DNA from: Edwardsiella anguillarum ET080813
Lineage (GTDB): Bacteria; Pseudomonadota; Gammaproteobacteria; Enterobacterales; Enterobacteriaceae
Reading direction: 5' to 3'
DNA: 64,000 nucleotides
NCBI RefSeq assembly: GCF_000264765.2
Contig: NZ_CP006664.1
Coordinates: 496,001 to 560,000, forward strand
The first letter of the stretch is position 1, and every line of letters starts with the position of its first letter. A program made the position numbers and the translations under genes. Of the stretch, positions 38,954 through 47,485 are shown piece by piece. Under the pieces are notes generated by a model. It had not been told where the DNA came from. It ran no database searches and worked only from the letters and a program-made list of their open reading frames with translations.

Positions 38954-39574
38954 TCAGAGCGGCACGCTCACCAGCAGGGTAACCTGCCCGCTGCAGACTA
39001 TCGGCACCCCCACCCCGCCCACGGGAACCTGCGAGAGTTCCGGCAGAACCACGCGGAGATAGAAGTCCAGAATAAAACGATTTGCCGCGATACCCGCCAC
39101 ATCCCCCGCGCGCTGCCACTCTCCCGGCTCAAAACGGTGCTGGCGGGGGCCAGAGCTATCCAGCCGGGCAACCGACCGCCCCCCTGTTTCGACGCCGTAG
39201 CGATATCCCTGGTTGACGGCTGCCAACGTAAACGGCGTGTACAACGTCTGGGAGAGGGACGCACACTGGTACTGGTCGTTCACGATCTCCAGCAGCAGCG
39301 GCTGGCTGTTCTGTTCGCCTATCGCCCGCAGGGCGATACCCATATCCTCAAAACGATGGCGCCGCGCGTCATACGCCACCTGCTGAAACAGGGGCGTCTG
39401 ACTTATCACCTGCACCGGCTGCACAACATGGCTGCCCATATCGATATGCGCGCTCAGCTCCAGGCTCTCCTCCAGCGTATAGCCGCCATTGCTCACGACA
39501 AAGCCCTGCGCCGCACCGCTCAGCCACAGCCCGAGGCTTAACCCGATCCCCACGCTTACCTGACGTTTATTCAC
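38954..39574 (-). CDS. minor fimbrial subunit
   Basis: A 206-residue exported protein that starts with GTG inside the end of the usher gene (eight-base overlap; GGAG seven bases before). The signal peptide is VSVGIGLSLGLWLSGAAQ. The rest is beta-rich with one cysteine pair (YQCAS and IVCSGQ) and ends in QVTLLVSVPL, an alternating pattern typical of pilins. It belongs between usher and adhesin in the operon. Its precise place in the fibre is not known. Confidence 0.65.
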   Translation of the reverse strand: MNKRQVSVGIGLSLGLWLSGAAQGFVVSNGGYTLEESLELSAHIDMGSHVVQPVQVISQTPLFQQVAYDARRHRFEDMGIALRAIGEQNSQPLLLEIVNDQYQCASLSQTLYTPFTLAAVNQGYRYGVETGGRSVARLDSSGPRQHRFEPGEWQRAGDVAGIAANRFILDFYLRVVLPELSQVPVGGVGVPIVCSGQVTLLVSVPL

Positions 39575-42143
39575 TCTTACACTCCACGATGGGTAGTTGA
39601 TCCGCCGGCAGCTGCAGCGCCGAAGAGAGCGAGGCGCATGGCCGCCCCTCAGACAGCAGGGTAATCGCCCCGGTGGGGTGCAGCTGCAGCATAAATAGGC
39701 CGCTCTGTATCCGCTGTACCCCAACGCAGCCGGCCCCCTCACAGCGCAGTTGATCCACCCCATTGCCCTGCTGCCGGACCCGTATGGCCTGATTGCGCAC
39801 CGGCAATACCGCGCGCGTGGTATCGACCAAACGCCCGGGCAGCAGATCGATCTGCTGCTGATAACGCGACTGATGGTTGTCAAAGACACGGCTCCCGCCA
39901 ATCAGCCGCTCATCCAGCTGGTAACGGCTGTAGGCCGGCAGGGCGATGATTTTCCCCCCGCCCTCCGTGTAGTAGCGGGTCATCCCGCTGCTCTGCTCTT
40001 TCAGCGCCACCGACACCGCCCCTTTCTCCTCTGCCGGCAGGCGCAGAAAAGCCTGTTGACTCAGCGCATCCGGCCGCTGAAACGATATCCCGTCTGAGGC
40101 GATCAGCTGGCTGGACTGCACATCGAGGCTGCCGGCTGCACCCGACTGATCGCTGGCCAGATAGACCTGCGCACGGACATCCGCGTTGCCCCGGTATTGC
40201 GCACCGGCCGAGAAGGTGCTCTGCGCGCCGCTGTCGGAGAACTGCTGGCCACCCTGCAGGTTAACCAGCCACGCCTCCGCCAGACTCTGGCTATAGTTCA
40301 GGGTGTTCTGGCTGCGCCAGCGACCCGCGTTTTGCTGCGAGTAGTAGCTGCTGGCCTGCAGGCTGCCTATCGGCACCGAGAGCCCCACCGAGGCGCTCCA
40401 GAGGTCGTTCCGGGCGTAGTTGAGGCTGGCGGTGAGATTGATATTCCAGGGTAAGCGGCTGAACAGCGACAGCGTATAGTATTGGCTCCGCTGGGACTGC
40501 TCGCGGAAAAACTGGTAGCCAAGCTGCAGCGTATGGTCCTGATGCAGGGCTACGCTGTAGTTGGCCAGCAGGTTTTCGCGGTTGGTCGACGTGCCGGGGA
40601 GCTGGTCCAGATAGTCCGGGATCAGGCTGGGCTGCAGCACGTCGTCAGGCTCCACCGCGCCCGGCAGGGTGCGGACGAAGGGACGCTCGCGCTGACGGTA
40701 GCGCTCACGGGTGTATTGCAGCGAGAGCGGGTAGTAGGTGGCGACCAGATCGCTCTTCTGATACCCCTGGCTGCCCAGGGTCTGCAGCAGCGATAGGGTG
40801 AGGCTGCTGCTGCGGATATCAGCCCCCAAGGTGCCCAGAAACTCACGGTCGGCATAGCCGGTCAGCCCAGACAGGCTGACGATATCGCCCAGCGGTACCG
40901 TGACGCCCAGCTCGCCCATCCAGGCGTTACCGTAATAGGCATGATCGTCCAGGCGTCCGACGCTGAGGTGGGTGCTGACCCCCTCCAGGGTCGGGCCATC
41001 GTTGACCAGCAGCAGGGACTGGTCGGAAAACAGCTCATCATTCAACCCCTTGATGACAACTCGTGCCTGATAGATCCCCGTCGGCAGGCTTTGGTAGGCA
41101 AGCTCCCCCATGCCGGCGTTGACGCCGCGGCGCAGCAGCAGTTTATCGTCGCGCCACACCTCCAGCACCCCCGGCAGCGGGGCGTAGTAGGTGTAATGGC
41201 GATCGTTCTGGCTCCGCACCTGCATCTCCGCGGAGTTACCGAGCAGGAGGCCGGTCATCTGACTGTTTTTAAACAGGCTGCGCTGCGCCGAGGGGTTAAA
41301 GTCGTAGCTGTTGTCGACCGCGCCCAGCTGTGCCTTGAACCACTGGTATTGATAGACATAGTTCAGCGCATTGATGCCATAGTCCCGGTCGGTGACGTAG
41401 GCATCGTATTTCAGAAAGCCGCCGGGCAGCCCCCACAGGCCATAGTCGCGGGCATAGAGGCTGTTGCCCTGATTCGCATAGCGGTTGGCAAAGAGGCTGG
41501 CATGGTTGACCAGCACCTTTTTTCCCCCATCTCCCTGCAGATATTCAACCTGGCGCGTCTCGCGGGCAAAGTAGGCGGGGGCAAAGAAAAGACGGACCTG
41601 ACGCGCATAATAGTCGATCACGACGGCCATCCCCTCGCTGCTGAGGACACAGGTCGCCCGGCTGCCCTTACAGCGGCTGTCGTGGGCCACCCCGGCCGCA
41701 AACTGTCGGGCCACCTCGTCTGCCTGTTTCTGGCTCAGCCCGGCGCGGGATAAAAACGCCGCCACCGCGGCGCTGTCGTCGATACGCACGCTATCCAGGG
41801 CAAGCTCCCCCTCAAAGCGGGCCTCATCCACCTGGGGGATCACCAGGGTAATCGCCATCGGGCTGGGGGTCAGGATTTTGCCGTAGCGGGAGCGGGCCAG
41901 CGGGACCCCGGAAGCCAGCGACATGCCATGCGCCATGGCCAGCGTCGCATTGTTCTGTGCCAGCGTCATATCATTGTGTGCCAGCGTCTGGGTGGCGACA
42001 GCGCCCTGCGCCAGCCCACGGTGATTGCTGGCCAGCGTATCTGTCGGAAGGGAGGGCGCCGCCCAGGCAGCGCCTGCGAGCAGACCGGTAACCGGTAATA
42101 TTTTTATGATGGTAATCTGGAAACTCGTCATGGTCATCTTCAT
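39567..42143 (-). CDS. alternate chaperone-usher family outer-membrane usher
   Basis: An exported protein of about 858 residues (start uncertain: ATG at 42143, 42137 or 42131, or GTG at 42161). After the signal peptide (LPVTGLLAGAAWA) and a short repeat region come the N-terminal domain, a 24-strand type barrel with the plug region, and an E-set-like segment (GVLEVWRDDKLLLRRGVNAG) typical of CS1/TcfC/CS5-class ushers. Cysteines CKGSRATC near residue 185 and a C-terminal CEGAGCVG pair are seen. It secretes and orders subunits delivered by the chaperone. Confidence 0.85.
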   Translation of the reverse strand: MKMTMTSFQITIIKILPVTGLLAGAAWAAPSLPTDTLASNHRGLAQGAVATQTLAHNDMTLAQNNATLAMAHGMSLASGVPLARSRYGKILTPSPMAITLVIPQVDEARFEGELALDSVRIDDSAAVAAFLSRAGLSQKQADEVARQFAAGVAHDSRCKGSRATCVLSSEGMAVVIDYYARQVRLFFAPAYFARETRQVEYLQGDGGKKVLVNHASLFANRYANQGNSLYARDYGLWGLPGGFLKYDAYVTDRDYGINALNYVYQYQWFKAQLGAVDNSYDFNPSAQRSLFKNSQMTGLLLGNSAEMQVRSQNDRHYTYYAPLPGVLEVWRDDKLLLRRGVNAGMGELAYQSLPTGIYQARVVIKGLNDELFSDQSLLLVNDGPTLEGVSTHLSVGRLDDHAYYGNAWMGELGVTVPLGDIVSLSGLTGYADREFLGTLGADIRSSSLTLSLLQTLGSQGYQKSDLVATYYPLSLQYTRERYRQRERPFVRTLPGAVEPDDVLQPSLIPDYLDQLPGTSTNRENLLANYSVALHQDHTLQLGYQFFREQSQRSQYYTLSLFSRLPWNINLTASLNYARNDLWSASVGLSVPIGSLQASSYYSQQNAGRWRSQNTLNYSQSLAEAWLVNLQGGQQFSDSGAQSTFSAGAQYRGNADVRAQVYLASDQSGAAGSLDVQSSQLIASDGISFQRPDALSQQAFLRLPAEEKGAVSVALKEQSSGMTRYYTEGGGKIIALPAYSRYQLDERLIGGSRVFDNHQSRYQQQIDLLPGRLVDTTRAVLPVRNQAIRVRQQGNGVDQLRCEGAGCVGVQRIQSGLFMLQLHPTGAITLLSEGRPCASLSSALQLPADQLPIVECKSE
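41938..42000 (-). repeat. three 21-base tandem repeats in the usher gene
   Basis: Three 21-base units, each starting GCCAGCGTC on the plus strand, lie at 41938, 41959 and 41980. They encode the heptad series TLAHNDM-TLAQNNA-type right after the usher signal peptide. Slippage would add or remove seven residues without a frameshift. Confidence 0.7.
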
Positions 42144-42214
42144 CTTCAAGCCGGGTGACACCCTGTCAGGCGCGTTAACGCAGGCTGCTGTCTGACAGAC
42201 GATGGGTAATTTCC

Positions 42215-42928
42215 TTATCTGGCCGGGCGCAGGGCAATCTCCTTTTTATACTGGTCAGCAAGGTCAAAAAAGGTCACCTTACCCCGGCTCAGATCGGCAG
42301 TGGCCGGGACAGTAATCTGCTTGTCATTGCCGGGGAGTAAGATGGCTTCGCTGTAGCAGGAGCCACTGTCGGCTTTCCTGTCTGCGGCGGGACAGACATC
42401 CAGGATCAGGCGCAATACCTTATTGGTCGGGTTACTGAAGTTAATCTTCTGGTTACTTAGCCAGGCGTGTGGCTCTCCGGTAATACGCTGGCTACCGGGG
42501 ATCAGATACCACGACTTATAGCCAATGGCGATGGCGACATTGCTTTTTTCGCCCTGCTCCTGCTGGCGTAAACTGTCGGGAATAAAGCTGACGCCAATAA
42601 TACGGTCGTGCGGGGTAATTTGAGCGGTACGGATAACCGAGACACGTAATTCCCCCTTAGCGTCAATAACGATATCCATCGGATCAATATAGAGCGGCCA
42701 TGTTAAAAAATCATCCGTGGAGAGCGCGCTCTCCTGATAACGCCCATTCCCCGCACGCTGTAATTCGCTTAATGAGACCGCAAGGTAAACCGGCTCGTCA
42801 TCCGGGTTTTTTAAGGTAAAGTAACGGCTGTTTTCACTGTCCACCTTAAACATGGAATCAACGGTGAAGGCATAGGCATGATTGATGATAAATAAGAATG
42901 GCAGGATCCACTTGTACATTGAAATCAC
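42215..42928 (-). CDS. periplasmic fimbrial chaperone
   Basis: A 237-residue protein with signal peptide MYKWILPFLFIINHAYA. Two beta domains follow; VDSENSRYFTLKNPDDEPVY carries the first strand region and VSVIRTAQITPHDRIIGVSF the conserved arginine/donor strand segment. A disulfide (DVCPAA and GSCYSE) lies in domain 2. This pattern matches CS1/CS5-type (alternate) chaperones rather than classical PapD. It starts 83 bases after the major pilin stop. Confidence 0.75.
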   Translation of the reverse strand: MISMYKWILPFLFIINHAYAFTVDSMFKVDSENSRYFTLKNPDDEPVYLAVSLSELQRAGNGRYQESALSTDDFLTWPLYIDPMDIVIDAKGELRVSVIRTAQITPHDRIIGVSFIPDSLRQQEQGEKSNVAIAIGYKSWYLIPGSQRITGEPHAWLSNQKINFSNPTNKVLRLILDVCPAADRKADSGSCYSEAILLPGNDKQITVPATADLSRGKVTFFDLADQYKKEIALRPAR

Positions 42929-43011
42929 CCTGGAGACAGCGACAAATTACCCGGCGATATTGGTATTGTTATCGCCGGGTAGGATTAAATCCTCGAGCGG
43001 GACTTAAATGA

Positions 43012-43590
43012 TTAAGGCGTAGGTGTAGTGACCAAATCAACCGCGAAAACCACCGGCGTGGTAAAGCTGACGCTGCTGCCGGCATCATAGGCATCACGGG
43101 TTGCTTTAGCATACAGGCCAAGGTTGATAGGACGATCATTTCCCGCACCGGTGACGGTGATGGCGTCTGAGTTCCCCACTTTGAGAGGTTCGCCGTTAAT
43201 AGTAATTAAGACCTGGTTATCCCCGGGCGCGGCCGCGGTGTCCTGCAAAGCCAGCTGACGGCTCCCCTTAAACCCGACGGCGATGGGAGCAGAGGCCAGA
43301 TAGGCGTTGATACCGTTAATATTGCTATCGGATTGGATATAAAAGGTGACGGGAGAAGTGGTGGTCAATGTCAGCTTGTCGTTTGTGTCAACCGCGGTGG
43401 TAAGCGTCTGGGGGGCGGGAATAAAATCGGCCCCCAGGGCATCGACGAACTTCCAGTCGGAGGCTAACTTCTGGGCGGGAATGGTCCCCTGCCAGGTAAA
43501 GGTCAGCTGACCGTTAGTGACCACGGCAGAGGCATACAGGGGGGCGGCCAGTAGCGTGACTAAGGCCAGTTTTTTCGCAAAAGACATCAT
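43012..43590 (-). CDS. major fimbrial subunit
   Basis: A 192-residue exported pilin: signal peptide MSFAKKLALVTLLAAPLYAS, then an alternating beta sequence (VTNGQLTFTWQGTIPAQ near the mature N-terminus as donor strand; the end VSFTTPVVFAVDLV). No cysteine is present, as in several alternate-family pilins. GGAG lies five bases before the first ATG. It heads the operon pilin-chaperone-usher-minor-adhesin and should be the most highly expressed of the five genes. Confidence 0.75.
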   Translation of the reverse strand: MMSFAKKLALVTLLAAPLYASAVVTNGQLTFTWQGTIPAQKLASDWKFVDALGADFIPAPQTLTTAVDTNDKLTLTTTSPVTFYIQSDSNINGINAYLASAPIAVGFKGSRQLALQDTAAAPGDNQVLITINGEPLKVGNSDAITVTGAGNDRPINLGLYAKATRDAYDAGSSVSFTTPVVFAVDLVTTPTP

Positions 43591-44239
43591 GTCTACTCCA
43601 TCATAAATAATTAGTACTGGAACAATATAAATTTATATTAAAGGTCTTTAACATACGTTTATAAGGCTCGACAAGAGTAAACAGGACAGGGGGCATTCAT
43701 ACTGATATCATCAAAAATATAATGTCAGCATTAATTCATATAATTAATTGGATTATAACAATAGGTTTCTAATATTTCTACGATAGGTAATGGTGAGCGT
43801 TTTATCTTGTTGATTGTTCAGCGTTTTAATTTAACTAAGGCCTATGAAAGATGGAGGCTTCAAGAATGTAAAATTGAAATGACGCTTTAGCTAAATAGTT
43901 GGAGTGATTTTATTTATTGGTCTGTTTTATTATGTTCGAGTTTTCTATAATTGACATCTTATTGTCTAAAGAAATATATTCAACTTATACTCTTTTCAGA
44001 TTTAATATCTTTAGAACTAATTGAATGAGCCCCCTTAGTCCATGTATCCAATTTCCCTACTCACGATTCCTTTAGTGGGATAACCCTTTAAATATTTTAT
44101 CACTACCCTTGATAAAACCATTAATCGCATAGGGTAATGTTTTAAATATACACTTTTAGTGATCTCCCTATAACTTGTTTATACCATAGATGTCCAGCCT
44201 GCAGGGGTGGGTTATCCGGCTGATCCAATAGGGGAAAAT
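43591..44239. other. fimbrial promoter region, AT-rich
   Basis: About 650 bases upstream of the major pilin gene, strongly AT-rich, as is common for H-NS-silenced fimbrial operons. I see no invertible repeats of the fim type and no GATC-rich pap-type control site that I can defend. No gene is supported. Confidence 0.45.
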
Positions 44240-44267
44240 GAACCTTCCCGCCATGACGGGAAGGTTC
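44240..44267 (-). terminator. terminator of the decayed autotransporter gene
   Basis: GAACCTTCCCG (44240-44250) and CGGGAAGGTTC (44257-44267) form an 11-pair stem; the minus strand continues ATTTTCC. It lies 14 bases past the end of the autotransporter remnant. Confidence 0.65.
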
Positions 44268-44280
44268 AGCCCCACGAAAT

Positions 44281-44591
44281 CAGAAACTATAGCTGAATCC
44301 ATCCTGCCGTCACACCTCATTTCTGCTCCGTATCCTTACTACGGATATAATCCACATTCACGTTGCCGCTCAGTTGTTTCGAGAACTTGGTGCCTAAGCC
44401 GGCGCCGTAACGCATACCGCTGGTGTTAATCGCGTTATTGAACGTGTGTGCCCCGTTAATGCTGGCGTCGTTGTTATCCATAAACTCATGGATACCGGCT
44501 ATCGTAATATAAGGCAACAGCTCGACGCGGCTCAGCGGCAGGTTCATGCCGGTGCGTATACCACCTTCCGCACGCAGAGAGTTATAACGTT
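44281..44591 (-). pseudogene. autotransporter beta-barrel, C-terminal remnant
   Basis: The frame RYNSLRAEGGIRTGMNLPLS then RVELLPYITIAGIHEFMDN, GMRYGAGLGTKFSKQLSG and NVNVDYIRSKDTEQK is the last part of a type V secretion beta barrel. A frame slip follows, and the next frame ends GFSYSF-stop, the aromatic terminus needed for outer-membrane insertion. Upstream the gene is cut by the IS3 element; joining across it adds MDEK only, so the passenger is lost. Confidence 0.75.
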
Positions 44592-45229
44592 TGAACCATA
44601 CCGGTTTTGTGGGAGCAAGTTAAGTGCGGGAGCTCAGGCTGCCATAGCGTCGTTCCCGATGGAAGCGTGATACACTTTTTCTGCTTCAGCGGGCGGGATG
44701 TTACCAAGCCGCTTAAGCAACCAACGATTGTTGTACCAGTCCACCCACGCCAGTGTGGTCTGCTCCACTGCCTGTCAGTTTTTCCAGCTCTATACAGAGC
44801 GTTGATACTTTCGGCCATGACGTTATCATAAGAGTCACCCGTACTGCCCGTTGAAGCCAAAAGTTCCACTTCCTGTAGCCGCTATGTGTAATACTGCGTG
44901 CCTTTGACGCTGTGATGAATGGTTCTTGACGGCCACCGGGCCCACAGCGCCCGCTCCAGTGCGTCCAGTACGAACGCTGTCTCCATTGATGATGACACTT
45001 TCACCCCAGATAATTCAGGCGAATACATCAATGATAAACGCCACATAAGCGAAGCTTTGCCAAGTGCTGACCTGTCACCCACAGCTGATCCGGCCGTTCT
45101 GCCACGAATTGACGGTTTACCCAGTCATGTGCGGCCTCTACCCTACGACTGACAGTGGTACGCACCCTTTTGCCTCACAGCACACCCGCGAGGCCTATTG
45201 CCTTCATTAACCGCGCCACCGTGCATCTA

Positions 45230-46380
45230 AATAGCTGCGCCTAATACCGCTACACTTTTGCCAGACCATGTTTCCTCCGGGGAATGGACTGACGGTTTCC
45301 ATAAAATGTCTTACCTTTCTCAACAGGTTCCACATTGAACGGCACTGATGATTACGAGTTATCGTGTCGTGAAGCGCCTGCCATAGCCGCTCAACATGAT
45401 TCACCCACGGCGAGTAAACTGGCTGGTAAATTATCCTGAACTGCGGATTTTGCTTCAGCCAGCGCTGCGTTTCCCGACTTTTATGGATAATGTAGTTATC
45501 CACGATGAGCGTTATCGTTTTTGCCCGCCGATACATCGCTTTAAGATACTTTAACAAGCTGACAAATAAGGCTGAGCTTTTGCTGCTACCGCCCACGTCG
45601 CTGACTTTGCCCGTACCGCAGTGCAGCGCTCCGGCCAGATAGTATTTTTCATTCTGCCCTGGTGTTACCACGCATTTTTGTTGTCCGCGTACCTGCCAGT
45701 CTGCACCGATTTTGAGATTAAGATAGATATCTACTTCATCTTCATAAAAGACGGGATTCTCTGCGCTGCATCCGCCCAGCGCTTTATGGATTGCCACCAT
45801 CTTTTCATCCTTATGCGGGGCGCGGATACGCAGGGTTGGTGCTGCCCTGCGCCATACCAGAGCCGCAGAGGGCAACCAGCGGCGAACGGTTCCGGCATGT
45901 CACTGGCATCCGGTTATCTCGTTGATTTTTATTGCAAGAAGTTCTGTACTCCAGCGTTAACGCTGGTAGCCAAAATCGCCGGGAGAGTGTTTTACCAGCT
46001 CACGTAACAGCGAGCAGATATGCTTGAACGGCCAACGGCGGGAACGCCCGGCGGGTAATGATTTCAGTCCTTCAATACCCGACAGCGTGAACCAGTTAAT
46101 CCAGCGTCCCACCGATGAGCGGGCGCAGCAGAGCGTTCTGGCAACGTCGCTGACGCGGTCGCCCCGATGCAGTATCAGCATGGCGGTCAGCCTGCGGCAT
46201 GGTTTTTGTCACGCGTTTTATGGATAGCTTTCTGCATCAGGCGTCGTTCAGTTCGGGGAATGGGTGCTATGATCGGCATCGCTCAATCCGGTTGGTGATT
46301 TTGATTGGTTTGGCGATTGATCGGATCGCACAATCCGGGCTGAGTTCCCTCAAAGTGATCTACTATTCCGCGCAGCTATT
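45230..46380 (-). mobile_element. IS630-family element, copy 2, complete ends
   Basis: 1,151 bases bounded by inverted repeats AATAGCTGCGC (45230) and GCGCAGCTATT (46380), flanked by TA on both sides, the target duplication of IS630/Tc1-type elements. It is inserted in OrfB of the IS3 element. A shorter, nearly identical copy lies at 31073-31957. Confidence 0.9.
45250..46279 (-). pseudogene. IS630 transposase with several inactivating changes
   Basis: From ATG 46279 (MPIIAPIPRTERRLMQKAIH) the frame slips within 30 codons at GCCGCAGG near 46195. It then runs to a TAA after FGYQR (near 45957) and a TGA after ITGCQ (near 45900), after which HAGTVRRWLPSAAL resumes. The DDE core is seen: FYEDEVDIYL, TLIVDNYIIHKS and SPWVNHVERLW. 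The end slips after MVWQ. The element probably cannot move on its own, though its ends look intact for action in trans. Confidence 0.8.
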
Positions 46381-46986
46381 TAGCTACGATGAGATCCTCG
46401 CGCCGCAATTGATGCCAGACCTTGCGGATGGCATAGACACCGTAGTTTTCGTCATACACCCGCTGTATTTCCGGTATCAGCAGCTTGTCACTGCGATAAC
46501 GATAACTACGTTTCTCTGGATGCTGGCAATATTCACAGTGCCGGTAGTATGTCGACGGGGCGATATTCAGCTCATGGCATACCGGTCCAACCCTATGACT
46601 ACCGCTGAGGGTATTCAGCAGCGGCACTATTTTTTCACAGACGGACGAAGCCTGTCGCAAAATTTCATTGCTGCGGCGCAGCTCGCGGTTTTCGCACTCT
46701 AATTCTTTCAGTCGTTGGCGTTCGGCAGTCGTGAGTCCATCATCACCACCGCCAACATCGCGTTCATGCTGACGAAGTCAATAGCGTAGGGTGTCGGTGC
46801 TACAGCCGATTTTAGGGGCGATGGATTTGATAGCAGCATGTTCAGAAGGATAACTATCCCGCTGCTCTATCAGCATTTTGACTGGCCGCTCACGGAGCTC
46901 GGGGGAGTAACACTTGGATGATTTCGATGTCATATCGGGTCTCCTTTCATTGAGAGTTTAGTCTCCCAAAAATCCGGTACGGTTCA

Positions 46987-47485
46987 GTTTTTCATCCATA
47001 AATTAACCTGTTTTTGATATTGGATTGAACATATAAAAATCATGCAATTACACAAATCTATGTACAGGCTTATTTAGCCAGAACATAATATTGTAGGGAG
47101 ATCAATATCCTACGCACGCAATAGCCATTGTTTATATGATTTATTCTAATTAAATAAAGCACTAATCTGTATCGTTCTGTTTTTAGCGCTAGAGATAAAA
47201 ACATCTTATTGATATCCATCACCATTATCCCTTTCAGTCAAATTATCCACGCCATCGCGGCGTCATAAATGGCGCCATTATTGATCTGGCGCAATTTTTA
47301 CCCGCCAGTTTGGCGTAATTTTATCCACAATCTCATTTTTATTGTTTGCCGCCCGTACCCGCTTGCCACGCCAATCGCGTCGGGCCGCTCTCTTTTATCA
47401 CTCGACACCGACTGCCGCGCACTGACGCTGGCGGTCTGTTTTACGGTTGTCTCTTTCCCTGTACAACAACTGATAAAGAAGCAAT
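46987..47485. other. region between the nested IS and the redox operon
   Basis: The first 10 bases continue the autotransporter remnant. The rest is AT-rich up to about 47250 and must contain the promoter of the redox operon. A candidate FNR site is at 47209-47222. No gene is supported. Confidence 0.45.
47209..47222 (+). promoter_or_regulatory. candidate FNR binding site
   Basis: TTGATATCCATCAC matches the FNR consensus TTGAT-N4-ATCAA at nine of ten positions. It is 264 bases before the first gene of an oxygen-sensitive redox operon, so anaerobic activation is plausible, but single sites by eye are weak evidence. Confidence 0.35.

Larger units (their letters stand above)
44592..46986 (-). 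mobile_element. IS3-family element (IS3 group), decayed, carrying IS630
   Basis: The ends TGAACCATACCGGTTTT (44592) and, inverted, TGAACCGTACCGGATTT (46986) are terminal inverted repeats, and both flanks carry the three-base duplication GTT, as for this family. Inside, on the minus strand, OrfA starts [20 protein letters not shown] near 46932 with a TGA after TLRY. OrfB is in pieces: LNIAPSTYYRHCEYCQHPEK to VWHQLRREDLIVA before the IS630 insertion, then SSSMETAFVLDALERALWAR and GSTGDSYDNVMAESINALY after it. Without IS630 and its TA duplication the length is 1,242 bases. Confidence 0.85.

Noticed and set aside
43591..44239. invertible fim-type promoter switch
   Set aside because: No pair of inverted repeats of suitable length and no recombinase gene nearby.
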